This document shows positions 52,124-61,514 of a stretch of DNA of 64,000 bases, piece by piece. The position numbers and the translations under genes were made by a program. Origin of the DNA: Kineococcus xinjiangensis (GTDB lineage Bacteria; Actinomycetota; Actinomycetes; Actinomycetales; Kineococcaceae); NCBI RefSeq assembly GCF_002934625.1, contig NZ_PTJD01000017.1, forward strand, positions 1 to 64,000, given 5' to 3'. The notes below the pieces were generated by a model that ran no database searches, had not been told where the DNA came from, and was given only the letters and a program-made list of their open reading frames with translations. Position 1 is the first letter of the stretch. Every line of letters starts with the position of its first letter.

Positions 52124-53476
52124 CCGGCTTGACCCTCCCCCGCCCCGGATCGCCAGCAACGCGCAGTCGTCGTCCGGGTGCGCGCCGACGAGCGCCACCA
52201 CGAGCTCGTCCAGCAGCTCGTCGAGCCCCTTCCCCGCGAGGCGGCTGAGGACGTCCCGCAGTTCCTCGATGCCGTCGGTGAGGCTGCGCCCGCGGCGTTC
52301 GACGAGCCCGTCGGTGTAGAGCAGCACGGTGGCGCCGGCGGGCAGGTCGAGGTCGTGGTCGCTGCGGGTGCTGCCGGTGAGCAGCCCGATGAGCAGTTCG
52401 GGTTCGGTCTCGAGCAGTTCGGTGCTGCCGTCGGGGCGCAGCAGGAGCGGCGGCGGGTGCCCAGCGTTGGTCCAGCGCAGCCGGAACCCGCTGCCGGGGC
52501 CGGCCTCGGCAGCAGCGGGGGGCTCGGCAGCAGCAAGGGGCTCGGCCCGCAGGACGACGAGCGTCACGAGGACGTCGAGGTCGAGGCTGACCATGGCCCG
52601 TTCGAGGCGGTGCACGAGGTCGCCGGGCCCCTCGTCGCGGTCGACGGCGAAGGCGCGGAGGAGGCCGCGGACCTGGCCCATCGCGGCGGCGGCCGCCATG
52701 TCGTGACCGGCGACGTCGCCGATGACGCAGGCGGCGCTGCCGTCGGGCAGGCGGACGACGTCGTACCAGTCGCCGCCGACCTCCTCGCCGTAGGCGGCGG
52801 GGACGTAGCGGGCGCTGAGCTCCAGCCCGTCCACGACGGGCAGGTGCGTGAGGAGGGAGCGCTGCAGCGTCTCGGCGGAGGAGCGGCGCTGCTCGATCAT
52901 CTGGATGCGGGCAACGGCCTGGGCGATGAATCCGCCGAGGGCCTGCATCACGTCGTGCTCGAGGCGGCCGAGGGGGCGCGGCTCGCGCCAGGCGACGTCG
53001 AGGACACCGACGACGCTGCCGGCGGTCACGAGCGGCACGTGGGCGGTGGTCTCCAGCCCCGCCGCGACCAGTTCGTCGCGGGAGGTGGGGTGGGCGTGGA
53101 CGGCGTCGGCGAGGCGGGCGAAGACGACGGGGCGCCGGGTGCGGACGGCGTCGGCCACCGGGGAGGGCACCGCGAGGGGGACCTGCCGGCCGGGGCGGGG
53201 CGGGTCCTCGGGCAGCCCGTCGGGGTCGAGGTACTGGAGGTGGTCGCCGTCGGGTTCGCTGAGGCCGACGGCGGCGTGGTCGGCGTCGAGGGCCGCGCGT
53301 GCGACCTCGGGCACCTGCTCGGCCAGCGCGCCGAGGGTCTCGGTGCGGGAGAGCACGTCCGAGAGCCGCAGCAGCGCCGCCACCGAACGCGGCTGCAGGC
53401 CGGACCGCAGGTCCGACGCCAGTTCCTCGACGTCCTCCTGCAGGCGGTCTGCGCTGCCCTGCTGCTCCACGCTCAC
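52121..53476 (-). CDS. GAF and PP2C (SpoIIE/RsbU-type) serine phosphatase
   Basis: A 451-residue protein. A GAF domain (about 55-190) with VAREP-like core VPLVTAGSVVGVLDVAW, then a coiled stretch (about 190-215) and a PP2C-SpoIIE phosphatase domain (about 220-445) with metal motifs GGDWYDVV, GDVAGHDMAAA, TDGLVERR and DDDCALLAIR. Such proteins dephosphorylate anti-anti-sigma factors in stress or development. No kinase or STAS partner is adjacent. The TAG stop lies inside the tRNA-Lys 3' end on the other strand. Start GTG. Confidence 0.92.
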   Translation of the reverse strand: MSVEQQGSADRLQEDVEELASDLRSGLQPRSVAALLRLSDVLSRTETLGALAEQVPEVARAALDADHAAVGLSEPDGDHLQYLDPDGLPEDPPRPGRQVPLAVPSPVADAVRTRRPVVFARLADAVHAHPTSRDELVAAGLETTAHVPLVTAGSVVGVLDVAWREPRPLGRLEHDVMQALGGFIAQAVARIQMIEQRRSSAETLQRSLLTHLPVVDGLELSARYVPAAYGEEVGGDWYDVVRLPDGSAACVIGDVAGHDMAAAAAMGQVRGLLRAFAVDRDEGPGDLVHRLERAMVSLDLDVLVTLVVLRAEPLAAAEPPAAAEAGPGSGFRLRWTNAGHPPPLLLRPDGSTELLETEPELLIGLLTGSTRSDHDLDLPAGATVLLYTDGLVERRGRSLTDGIEELRDVLSRLAGKGLDELLDELVVALVGAHPDDDCALLAIRGGGGSSR

Positions 53477-53541
53477 GGGAGGGCGGTCTTCCGGGCCGCG
53501 CGGGGTGCGGCGCGGTCCGCGGTCAGGTCGCGCACCGGCCG

Positions 53542-53859
53542 CTACACCAGCCCGTTGAGCCCGACGATCGCCTCGGTGAGCATCTGGTCGTGCTGCTGCT
53601 CGCTGAGGGAGCCCTCGACGAGGCGGTGGTCGAGGATGCGGCGCACGAGCTCGGTGGCGTCGTCCCGCGCGACGGTCAGGCCGCGCTCGCCCACGGGCGG
53701 GTAGACGGCGAGGGCGCGCCCGTCACCGTGGCCGGCGCCCGCCAGCCCGGGCCCGCCCTCGGTGCCGGCGGTCAGCCGGTGGACGTCGGCGGGGTCCATG
53801 GCCAGGACCATCCGGGCGATGCGGTCGAGGTCGTAGACGTCGGGCTGCTCGTCGGACAT
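53542..53859 (-). CDS. Hypothetical protein
   Basis: A 105-residue soluble protein. The N-terminus YDLDRIARMVLAMDPADVHRL and the C-terminal VRRILDHRLVEGSLSEQQHDQMLTE are amphipathic helices; the centre is Gly/Ala-rich. It is on the same strand as, and 65 nt upstream of, the PP2C gene, so it may be the first gene of that transcript. No family recognised. The 216-nt gap to the next gene upstream shows nothing else. Confidence 0.6.
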   Translation of the reverse strand: MSDEQPDVYDLDRIARMVLAMDPADVHRLTAGTEGGPGLAGAGHGDGRALAVYPPVGERGLTVARDDATELVRRILDHRLVEGSLSEQQHDQMLTEAIVGLNGLV

Positions 53860-54075
53860 GTCCACAATCCTGGCACCGCGGGCAGCCCGGCGCCTGGGGG
53901 GGAGGCGCAGCCCGCCCCGCGCGGTCCCGCGGGCCCCGCCCCGCGCGCGGTTCGGGAATGTCGAACCCGGTCCCTTGCCCGTCCCGCGACCCCCTCCTAC
54001 GGTCCGTTGCTCCAGGACACGTCGAGGTGCCCTGCGGCGGGACATCCGCCGACGGAGGACGGACAGGAGCCACCC

Positions 54076-55746
54076 ATGCCCCCGGCCCACCCCAGCCCCG
54101 CACGCCGCCCCGCCCTCGCGCCGGGCCGCGCGCTGCGCGGAGCCACCGCCCTCGCCTGCGCGGCGCTGCTCGCCGCGAGCGTTCCCGCCCAGGCCGCGCC
54201 GGGAGCGGCGGGAGCAGGTGGCGGCGCGCAGGACCCCGCCGCCGCGAACCCGGCGGCCGTCCCCGCGCTCCCGGAGGTGACCGGCCCGCTGCCGGTGACG
54301 GCCACGTCGCACCCCTTCGGCGGTGCGCTGCACCAGCGCATCCCGCAGGACCTGCGCCGCTCCGGCTACGTCGAGGAGGAGTTCCTCGTCAGCGGCCGTG
54401 CCAACGTCTACGACTGGCCGCAGCCGGGGCCCGCCGTGGTCCGCACCGAGGACGCGCCCTACACGACCCGCATCCTCGTGCGCCGCCCCGCGGACCGCGC
54501 CGACTTCAGCGGCAACGTGGTCGTGGAGGTGCTCAACCCCTCCAACCTCTTCGACCTCAACATCGGCTGGGCGCTGAGCGGCCCGCAGATGATGCGCGAC
54601 GGCGACGTGTGGGTCGGCATCACCGGCAAGCCCGTCGCCATCGAGGCGCTGAAGACCTTCGACCCCGAGCGCTACGGCTCCCTGTCCTTCGCGAACCCCC
54701 TGCCGCTGGACGACCCGCGCAACTGCACCGACCTGCAGACCCTCATCCGCGGCGACAGCAAGCGCACCACGGAGAACGGCCTCGTCTGGGACGTCAACAG
54801 CCAGGTCGCGGCATGGCTGCGCAGCGACGCGCCGTCCAACCCGCTGCGCTACGGAACCCCCGCGGGCGGGCGGTCCCCCGTCGAGAAGCTCTACGCGTTC
54901 GGCTACTCCCAGACGGGCGGCTTCCTCTACACCTACGTCAACGCCATCGCGCCGCTCGACGTGCGCCGCTACGGCCGGCACCTGTTCGACGGCTACGTCA
55001 TCGGGGTGGCCGGCGGCGCCTTCGCGGGGGCGTCGTCCATCAACCAGTGCTCCCCGCGCCCGGCCGCGGACGACCCGCGCAACCAGATCCGCGACGCGGG
55101 CGTGCCGGTCATCCACGTCATGTCCCAGTCGGACTTCCTGCTGGGCATCGCCTCCCGCCGCGAGGACGGGAACTCGCCGCGCGACCCGTTCCGCCACTAC
55201 GAGGTGCCCGGCATGGGGCACGCCACCCCGGAGGAGCTGCACTACTCCGCGGCGCCGGAGGACATCGTGAAGGCGGGGCGCACCATCCCGGCGATGAGCT
55301 GCGCCGACGGCCCCCGCAGCCGCTTCCCGTCCTCGCTGGTGTTCGACGCCGCGCTGCGCAACCTGGACCGGTGGTCGCGCGACCGGGTGGCGCCCCCGCG
55401 CGGCACCGTCATCGACGTGCGCGACGCCGAGCCGGTCGCCGACGAGTTCGGCAACCTCGTCGGCGGCTACCGCACCCCCTACGTCGACGTGCCGACCAGC
55501 ACCTGGCACGGCCGTTCCGCGGGCGGGGGGTTCTGCTTCATCGCCGGGCACGAGGACCCGTTCGACGAGGAGCGGCTGCGGGCGCTGTACCCGAGCCACG
55601 ACGCCTACGTCGACGCGGTGCGCCGCGACACCCGCCGGCTCGTGGCCCGGCGCTACCTCACCGCGGAGGACGGCCGGGCCGTGGTCGAGCAGGCGGAGGC
55701 CTCCGGGGTTCCGGGCTCCCCCGTCTACCACCCCCTGACCCCCTGA
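54076..55746 (+). CDS. Secreted alpha/beta-hydrolase domain protein
   Basis: A 556-residue protein with a signal peptide (Arg-rich start, hydrophobic region, SVPAQAAPG cleavage site near residue 38). The hydrolase domain has the nucleophile elbow FGYSQTGGFLYTY (Ser near residue 279) and HYEVPGMGHATPEE, probably holding the catalytic His. NPSNLFDLNIGW and NCTDLQTLIRGDS match the large alpha/beta hydrolase family (Abhydrolase_10 type). The substrate is unknown: an ester or ether cleavage enzyme acting outside the cell. AGGAG precedes the ATG. Confidence 0.85.
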   Translation: MPPAHPSPARRPALAPGRALRGATALACAALLAASVPAQAAPGAAGAGGGAQDPAAANPAAVPALPEVTGPLPVTATSHPFGGALHQRIPQDLRRSGYVEEEFLVSGRANVYDWPQPGPAVVRTEDAPYTTRILVRRPADRADFSGNVVVEVLNPSNLFDLNIGWALSGPQMMRDGDVWVGITGKPVAIEALKTFDPERYGSLSFANPLPLDDPRNCTDLQTLIRGDSKRTTENGLVWDVNSQVAAWLRSDAPSNPLRYGTPAGGRSPVEKLYAFGYSQTGGFLYTYVNAIAPLDVRRYGRHLFDGYVIGVAGGAFAGASSINQCSPRPAADDPRNQIRDAGVPVIHVMSQSDFLLGIASRREDGNSPRDPFRHYEVPGMGHATPEELHYSAAPEDIVKAGRTIPAMSCADGPRSRFPSSLVFDAALRNLDRWSRDRVAPPRGTVIDVRDAEPVADEFGNLVGGYRTPYVDVPTSTWHGRSAGGGFCFIAGHEDPFDEERLRALYPSHDAYVDAVRRDTRRLVARRYLTAEDGRAVVEQAEASGVPGSPVYHPLTP

Positions 55747-55784
55747 GGCGCCGCGAGCACGGGGGCACCGCCGCCCGCGACGCC

Positions 55785-56228
55785 TCAGCGGGCGGCGGTC
55801 CCCCGGCGCAGCGTCGCCGCGATGCAGGCCCCCACCGCGCCGGGCACGGCGATGTAGGAGACGAGCAGCGCGGTGCCCAGCACGGTCGGCTCCAGCCAGC
55901 CGTTCACCAGGAGGGCGGCGGCCGTGACGGCGTAGACGACGTTGATGACGAGCAGCGTGGACAGCCGCCCGGTGCGGGCGGTGCGGCCGCGCCCGGTCTG
56001 CAGCGCCCGCACCGCGTACGGCAGCAGCCCCACCGAGGCGGCGAGGTGCAGCTCGGGCGGCAGGCCCGTCCACTGCGCCTGCAGGTGCCCGGTGAGCAGG
56101 CCGCCGAGGCCGAGGACGGTGGCGAGCGCGCCGTCGCCGAGCAGCGCCCAGCGGACGCGCTGGTCGAGGGCGACGACGGGCTCCGCCGCCGGCGGCGACA
56201 GCACGGGGGACGTGGTGTGCGTGCTCAT
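55785..56228 (-). CDS. Four-helix integral membrane protein
   Basis: A 147-residue protein with hydrophobic segments near 28-48, 62-75, 92-110 and 115-140. No signature recognised. It is divergent from the XRE regulator gene, with a palindrome in the gap, so it may be the target of that regulator. Confidence 0.75.
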   Translation of the reverse strand: MSTHTTSPVLSPPAAEPVVALDQRVRWALLGDGALATVLGLGGLLTGHLQAQWTGLPPELHLAASVGLLPYAVRALQTGRGRTARTGRLSTLLVINVVYAVTAAALLVNGWLEPTVLGTALLVSYIAVPGAVGACIAATLRRGTAAR

Positions 56229-56288
56229 GGCTCCTCCTGGGGTGGTGTGGGGAGCGCCAGGCTGGCAGCGGCGGAGCTCGTGAGTCGA

Positions 56289-56303
56289 TGACCTCGCAGG
56301 TCA
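56289..56303. promoter_or_regulatory. Palindromic operator TGACCT-CGC-AGGTCA
   Basis: A perfect 6-bp-arm inverted repeat with a 3-bp spacer in the divergent gap between the membrane protein and the XRE regulator. A likely operator for the XRE protein. Confidence 0.6.
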
Positions 56304-56326
56304 TGGCCGCCGTGTGCGGCTGCCCG

Positions 56327-56332
56327 TACCGT
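56327..56332 (+). promoter_or_regulatory. -10 box TACCGT of the XRE gene, likely leaderless
   Basis: TACCGT ends 6 nt before the ATG at 56339, favouring that start over the ATG at 56288, which lies in the palindrome. Confidence 0.45.
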
Positions 56333-56338
56333 GGACGG

Positions 56339-57178
56339 ATGCGCGTGGACCGCAGCGACGGGCCCGCGGCCCCGCCCACCCTCCCGGCGCCGCGGCCGGC
56401 CGCGGCCGAGCGCCCGCCCGGCGTGGGGGACCTGCTGCGCGAGTGGCGGCGGCGGCGCGGCCTGAGCCAGCTCGCCCTGTCCGAGCGCACGGGCATCTCC
56501 ACCCGGCACCTTTCCTACGTGGAGAACGGCCGCGCGGGCGCGAGCCGGGACCTGGTGCGCCGCCTCGCCGACGGCCTGGACCTGCCGGACGCGGCGCACG
56601 ACGCCCTCCTCGTCGCCGCCGGGTTCGTGGTGCACCCCGACCCGGGCCCCGCCCCGGACCGGCGGGAACTGCAGGCCGTCGTGGACGCCCACCTGCCGGT
56701 GCCCGCCCTGGTGTTCGACGAGGACTGGAACCTCGTCGCGGCCAACGCCCCCGTGCGGGAACTGCTCGAAGGGCTTCCCGAGCGCCTGCGCCGGGAACCC
56801 GTGAACATGCTGCGGCTCACCCTGGACCCCGACGGCCTCGCCCCGTCGATCGAGGACCTGCCGCGGGTACGGGCGGCGCTGCTGGCCCGCGTGGACGCGC
56901 AGTTGCGGCAGCGCGCGCGGCCGGTGCTCGCCGCGGTGCGGGCGGAGGTGGGCGCGACCGGGGTGGACGCGCCGCCGGCGAGCGCGCCCGAGCCCGCGGC
57001 CGGGCCGGGCGGGGTGCTCATCCCCCTCGTCCTGCAGACCCCGCGAGGCGTCGTCCGGCTGGTGAGCACCACCACGCTGCTGGCCCTGCCCTCGGGCGCG
57101 GGCGGCCCCGTGCTGGCGCTGGAGACGTTCAGCCCCGCCGACGCCGCCAGCGCCGCACTGCTGGCGGAGCCGGGCTGA
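56339..57178 (+). CDS. XRE-family regulator with MmyB-like ligand-binding domain
   Basis: A 279-residue protein. HTH at about 29-84 (LLREWRRRRGLSQLALSERTGISTRHLSYVENGRAGASRDLVRRLADGL, seen in parts), then an MmyB-type domain (about 100-275) with VPALVFDEDWNLVAANAPVREL and PVNMLRLTLDPDGL. MmyB-like regulators bind fatty-acid-like ligands. ATG at 56339 is chosen; ATG at 56288 would put 17 unusual residues in front and overlaps the operator. Probably represses itself and the divergent membrane gene. Confidence 0.9.
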   Translation: MRVDRSDGPAAPPTLPAPRPAAAERPPGVGDLLREWRRRRGLSQLALSERTGISTRHLSYVENGRAGASRDLVRRLADGLDLPDAAHDALLVAAGFVVHPDPGPAPDRRELQAVVDAHLPVPALVFDEDWNLVAANAPVRELLEGLPERLRREPVNMLRLTLDPDGLAPSIEDLPRVRAALLARVDAQLRQRARPVLAAVRAEVGATGVDAPPASAPEPAAGPGGVLIPLVLQTPRGVVRLVSTTTLLALPSGAGGPVLALETFSPADAASAALLAEPG

Positions 57179-57218
57179 CCCGTCGCCGCACCACGCTCTC
57201 GCCCCCCACCCGCCCGTC

Positions 57219-57272
57219 GGCGGGGACGTTGCGCCGACGACACGCCGGTGTCATCCGGCCGAACGTCCCCGC
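57219..57272. repeat. Inverted-repeat element, copy 2
   Basis: Arms GCGGGGACGTTGCGCCGACG and CCGGCCGAACGTCCCCGC around GACAC / GTGTC. It lies between the convergent XRE and acetyltransferase genes. The outer arms and inner core are close to those of copy 1 at 49458. Confidence 0.75.
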
Positions 57273-57312
57273 ACCCCGCCCCGACCAACCCGCCGGGCCG
57301 GGCCGCCGCGCA

Positions 57313-58545
57313 TCACCAGGGCAGGTAGTACGTGAGCAGGTCGGCCGACAGTGGCGGGAAGAGCGCGTCGAACAGTTCCGCGTCCGGGCCGGGGTAGACG
57401 TCGGGGCGCCGGCGCGCCAGTCCGTGCATGCCCAGCGGCCCGAGCAGCAGGGCGGGCAACTGGTCCGGCGCGACCCCCGCACCGCCCGCCGCGCCCGGCG
57501 ACTGCAGGCGCCCACCCGCCCGGACCGGGCCGAGGCCACCGGGTTCCACCGCCATCCGGTAGGAGGCGCGGAACGTGGAGAGCAGGACGTCACCGGTGCG
57601 GTCCAGTCCCGCCGCCACCAGGCGCCGGTGCAGCACCGGGCGCAGGGCGTCCAGCACCGGCGCGGGATCCGCGATGCGGGCGTAGTACTGCTCCGCCAGG
57701 TCGTCCGGCGCGGCCAGCAGGTGCTCCCACGCGGTGCCGGTGGCGGTGCCGGGGCGGTGGACCGCGGTGAGGGCCTCGCCGGGGAACTGCGCGGCGAGCG
57801 CCCGCAGCAGGTCCTCCGCCGCCGCCCGGTCCAGGGCGGCGGGCTCCGCGACGAGCACGCCGTCGTCGGGGTCGCCGGTGCGCGCGGAGGCGACGACGGC
57901 CCCGTCGCGCTCCAGCACCCACGTCGTGCTGGTGTCGTGGGCCAGCAGCCAGCGCCGGCGGGGCGCGGAGTGCGGGACGGCGACGTCGAAACCCGCCTGG
58001 GCCGACTCCTGCAGGCTCGCCAGCGCGGGCACGTCCCGCTCCCCCGCCCTGCGCAGCAGCGGTTCCGCCGCGGCGGGCGGCGGCTCCCGGAACTCCCGGG
58101 CCCGCGGGACGTCCACGGCGTACTCGTAGCCGAAGAGGCGGTAGAAGTACGGGATCCCGATCATGACCTGGAGCAGGTGCCCGCGCTCGGCGGAGCGCTC
58201 GTGCAGCCAGCCCATCAGGGACCGCACCAGCCCGCGGCCCTCGTGGGACTCCGCCGTGGCGACGAGCTCGATCTGACCGGCGGGCAGGTGCACGTCGGCC
58301 ACCCGGACCGTCTCGTCGAGCAGCAGGCCCGTGCAGATGACGCGGTCCCCGTCGGTGACGACGGCGCAGCTCCCCCAGCCGGCGGCGGGGTCCTCCACGA
58401 CGAGCCGGTGGTCCGTCGCGTCGCCCGGCTCGCCGCGGGCCTCGAGCAGGGCGCCGACCTGCTCCAGGTCAGCCGGCCGCCCCGCGCGCAGCTCGAGGCC
58501 GCCGCCGAGGTGCACGACCGGGGTGCTCGTCGTCGAGGCGGTCAC
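57313..58545 (-). CDS. Eis-like GNAT N-acetyltransferase
   Basis: A 410-residue protein of the Eis architecture: N-terminal catalytic GNAT (about 1-130, with VATAESHEGRGLVRSLMGWLHERSAERG as the acetyl-CoA loop in parts), a second GNAT-like domain, and a C-terminal SCP2-like domain (about 285-410) ending LLTYYLPW. The terminal carboxylate of Eis proteins takes part in catalysis. Characterised relatives acetylate aminoglycosides and proteins; the natural substrate here is unknown. Start GTG at 58545. Confidence 0.88.
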   Translation of the reverse strand: MTASTTSTPVVHLGGGLELRAGRPADLEQVGALLEARGEPGDATDHRLVVEDPAAGWGSCAVVTDGDRVICTGLLLDETVRVADVHLPAGQIELVATAESHEGRGLVRSLMGWLHERSAERGHLLQVMIGIPYFYRLFGYEYAVDVPRAREFREPPPAAAEPLLRRAGERDVPALASLQESAQAGFDVAVPHSAPRRRWLLAHDTSTTWVLERDGAVVASARTGDPDDGVLVAEPAALDRAAAEDLLRALAAQFPGEALTAVHRPGTATGTAWEHLLAAPDDLAEQYYARIADPAPVLDALRPVLHRRLVAAGLDRTGDVLLSTFRASYRMAVEPGGLGPVRAGGRLQSPGAAGGAGVAPDQLPALLLGPLGMHGLARRRPDVYPGPDAELFDALFPPLSADLLTYYLPW

Positions 58546-58566
58546 GGGGCCACGCTCGCGCAACGG

Positions 58567-58608
58567 CAGGGGCGCCGTCCACCGGTTTCCCGGCGGGCGG
58601 CGCCCCTG
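58567..58608. terminator. Hairpin after the nuclease gene
   Basis: An 11-bp perfect outer stem (58567-58577 / 58598-58608) with partial inner pairing, 21 nt past the nuclease stop codon. Confidence 0.6.
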
Positions 58609-58629
58609 GTCGTGCAGCGGATCGAGCGG

Positions 58630-61284
58630 TCAGGAGGCGGCGCCGTCCTGCACCAGCTCGTTGCGGCCGCGGCCGCCCAGCAGGTCGTCCGCGCCCGGAC
58701 CGCCGGTCAGCACGTCGTCGCCGTTGCCGCCGAGCAGCTTGTCCGCGCCGAACCCGCCCAGCAGCACGTCGTCGCCGTTGCCGCCGAGGATGCGGTCGTC
58801 GCCCGCACCGCCGCAGAGCACGTCGTCGTCGTTGCCGCCGTCCAGCACGTCGTCGCCACCGAGGCCCATGACCACGTCACGGCCGTTGGTGCCCGTCAGC
58901 CGGTCGTCACCAGCGGTGCCGCGCAGGGTCGGGACGAGGCCGGCGCAGCGCTCGTCGAGGTCCACGCCGAAGATCAGCGGGTCGTGGTCGCTGGCGCGGT
59001 AGGGGTCCGCCGCGAACAGCGCCGGGTCACCGGAGTACTGGTACGCGACGGACTCCGCCGAGTTGATGTTCCAGTGCGCCGCGTCGGTGACCTTCGCGGT
59101 CAGCTCCGCCGTGGCCAGGGCGTGGTCGAGCGAACCCGACAGCCCGTCGAAGACGTAGCTGTGGTGCCCGGGGTCGAACCGCTCCCCCAGGTCGGTCAGG
59201 CCGGCCTCGCGCAGCACCTCCATCGGGTCCTCGCGGGTGTAGGCGTTGAAGTCGCCCATCGCCACGACGTCGGGGTCGACCGCGCGCAGCCGCTCGACGA
59301 AGCCGGCCAGGGAGCGGGCCTGCCGGACCCGGTCGCCGTTCCAGGCGGCCTGCCCGTCGCGCTGGTCGGCGTTGTCGCCGGTCCCGTTGCCGCCCTTGGA
59401 CTTGAAGTGGTTCGCGATGACGGTGAACGCGTCGCCGTCCTTGGTGAAGGTCTGCGCGATCGGCTCGCGGGCGTTCGACCACACCTCCTCGTCGACGAGC
59501 GCCACGGGGGCGCCGACCGGCTCCACCACGTCGCGGCGGTAGATGATCGCGTTGCGGATCACGTCGCGCCGCACGCCCTCGGCCAGCAGCTCCGCCGGCA
59601 TCGGCGAGTACGCCCACACCTCGGCCCCCTCGGCGGCGTTGAGGCGTGCCACCAGGTCGGCGAGCGCCTGGTCCGGGCTGCCGTCGCCGTAGCCGGTGGA
59701 GGCGGTGTCCTCCACCTCCATCAGGGTCACGACGTCCGCCCCGAGGCCCCGGATCGCCGGGATCGTCTTGGCGACCTGCTCCTGGAACTCCTCCTCCGTG
59801 TCGGCTCCGCGGCCGACGCCGCCGCGGGTGAGGAAGTAGTTCAGGACGTTGAAGGCGCCGATGCGCACGTCGCCACCGACGGCCTCCGGAGCCTGCGGCC
59901 GGGTGTTCTGCGGCGCGAACACCCCCTCGGCGGTGCCGTCCGCCGGCTGCAGCCGCCACGCGCCGAAGCCGAAGCCCAGGACCACCGGCTCGGTGAAGGT
60001 CAGCACGTCACCGACGCGCACCGGCGTCTGCGGGGACAGGTAGGGCCGGTCCGTGATGCCCGTGCGGCTGCTGCTCGCGTCGTCCAGGACGATGCGGCGC
60101 AGCGCGTTGGCGGCCGCGACCGCCTGCGCCTCGGGGCCGGGGCGCGCCACGTCGGTGGGCTGCACCAGCACGCCGCCCTCGGAGAGCAGCAGCTCACCGA
60201 AGCGGGTCAGGCCGTACACCTCGCTGACGGTGAGCGGGTCGGCGCTGCGCACGAGCATGCCCTCCAGCCGCTCGCGGTCGGCGGCGTCGGCGGGCAGGTC
60301 CAGCACGGCGGCCGCGGGCAGCTCCGCGCCCTGCGCGCAGACGGCGAGGGCGTTCCCGGCGACCTGCGTCTGCCCGAACGCCTCGCTCACCCCGCCGCCG
60401 ACCGCGACGACGTCCCCGAGGGTCACGTCGACGGTGGCGCCGGCCGGGACGGAGACGAAGACCGCGTCGGACGTGGCGGGGTCGCCGTCACCGTCGGCGT
60501 CCTGCAGGTGGAAGCCGCCGAGGCCGGGCAGGTCCGCGACGACCACGCCGCGCAGGCTGACGTCGCGCCCCGCCAGCGGGCTGCGGTCACCGCTGCCCTG
60601 GACCTGGCCCACCTCGTGGGAGGGGGTGGCGGCACAGTCGGCCGTCGCCCCCGTGTCGCCGCCGCTGCCGCCGGCCCCCGGGTTCGGGTCGCCCGCGGTG
60701 AAGTCGGTGGCGTTGTCGTCGGTGTCCGCACCGGCGCGGGAGACGCTGGCGGTGTTGGACGCGCCCTTCGCGGGGCCGCTGCCCTCGAACCCGTCGGCGT
60801 CGGCGCCGTAGCCGACCAGGTCGCGCAGGGCGGGGTCCGCGCAGGCGGCGCCGCCGCAGGGCTGCGAGCCCGCGACGAGCGCCACCTTGCCCCCGGTGCC
60901 ACCCATGGCGACCGTCCCCGTGGCGTCGGGGGTGGGCAGGGGCGTGGTGCCGCCGCTGCCCCGCCCCTGCTGCACGAGGTAGCGCGCGCCCGGGGCGATG
61001 GTCCCCGACAGCTGTGTGCGCTGCCAGCTGGTGCCGGTCGCCGAGGCGTACTGCACCGTCCAGCCGCTGACGTCCACGGCCGTGCTGCCGCGGTTCTCGA
61101 GCTCGACGAAGTCGTGGGTGTAGGTGGCGCCGCGGTTGCCGCCACCGCCGTAGACCTCGGAGATCACCACGTCCGGGGAGGCGGCGGCGGCGGGAGTGGC
61201 GGCGAGGGCCGCCGCGGCCACCGCGGACACGACGGCCGCGGAGGTGAGGCGGGCGGCGCCCCGCGAGGAGGGAGAAGGGGACAT
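58630..61284 (-). CDS. Secreted ExeM/NucH-type endonuclease with LTD and RTX repeats
   Basis: An 884-residue extracellular protein. Signal peptide (about 1-35), lamin-tail (LTD) beta domain (about 36-160, [26 protein letters not shown]), OB-fold region as in ExeM (about 215-400), then an endonuclease/exonuclease/phosphatase domain (about 455-755) with [24 protein letters not shown] and SDHDPLIF. The C-terminus carries RTX nonapeptides (GGxGDDxL, about seven units) that bind calcium outside the cell. Likely degrades extracellular DNA, possibly for phosphate. ATG at 61284, with GAGGGAGAAGGGG upstream. Confidence 0.92.
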   Translation of the reverse strand: MSPSPSSRGAARLTSAAVVSAVAAAALAATPAAAASPDVVISEVYGGGGNRGATYTHDFVELENRGSTAVDVSGWTVQYASATGTSWQRTQLSGTIAPGARYLVQQGRGSGGTTPLPTPDATGTVAMGGTGGKVALVAGSQPCGGAACADPALRDLVGYGADADGFEGSGPAKGASNTASVSRAGADTDDNATDFTAGDPNPGAGGSGGDTGATADCAATPSHEVGQVQGSGDRSPLAGRDVSLRGVVVADLPGLGGFHLQDADGDGDPATSDAVFVSVPAGATVDVTLGDVVAVGGGVSEAFGQTQVAGNALAVCAQGAELPAAAVLDLPADAADRERLEGMLVRSADPLTVSEVYGLTRFGELLLSEGGVLVQPTDVARPGPEAQAVAAANALRRIVLDDASSSRTGITDRPYLSPQTPVRVGDVLTFTEPVVLGFGFGAWRLQPADGTAEGVFAPQNTRPQAPEAVGGDVRIGAFNVLNYFLTRGGVGRGADTEEEFQEQVAKTIPAIRGLGADVVTLMEVEDTASTGYGDGSPDQALADLVARLNAAEGAEVWAYSPMPAELLAEGVRRDVIRNAIIYRRDVVEPVGAPVALVDEEVWSNAREPIAQTFTKDGDAFTVIANHFKSKGGNGTGDNADQRDGQAAWNGDRVRQARSLAGFVERLRAVDPDVVAMGDFNAYTREDPMEVLREAGLTDLGERFDPGHHSYVFDGLSGSLDHALATAELTAKVTDAAHWNINSAESVAYQYSGDPALFAADPYRASDHDPLIFGVDLDERCAGLVPTLRGTAGDDRLTGTNGRDVVMGLGGDDVLDGGNDDDVLCGGAGDDRILGGNGDDVLLGGFGADKLLGGNGDDVLTGGPGADDLLGGRGRNELVQDGAAS

Positions 61285-61514
61285 GGTGATCTGGATCCTC
61301 TGAACGTTCGGTCGGTTGCGGCGGACGGTACGTGCATCCCCGCCGCGCGTCCATCCCCCCTGCACCGCACGACCGGAACACGAGCATCCGGGAACGGGGA
61401 GGTGAGCACTGGATGACGGGGACGCTCCGCCCGGCCCCCGGGCTCAGGGGCCGGGCTCCGCTGCCGATGGACGGGCCGACGCCGGGGCCCTTCCCACCCC
61501 GCGGAGGAGGGACG

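Noticed and set aside
56288-56338. ATG at 56288 as the XRE gene start
   Set aside because: It lies in the candidate operator and adds residues unlike the family; a -10 box fits the ATG at 56339.
53542-56502. A 986-codon minus-strand frame
   Set aside because: Only its last 105 codons look like a protein (kept as 53542-53859). The rest is antisense to the alpha/beta hydrolase gene.
56314-61416. A 1700-codon open frame on the plus strand
   Set aside because: It crosses the XRE gene in another frame and runs antisense to the acetyltransferase and nuclease genes, with Arg/Gly/Pro-rich nonsense composition. Long shadow frames are expected at this GC content.
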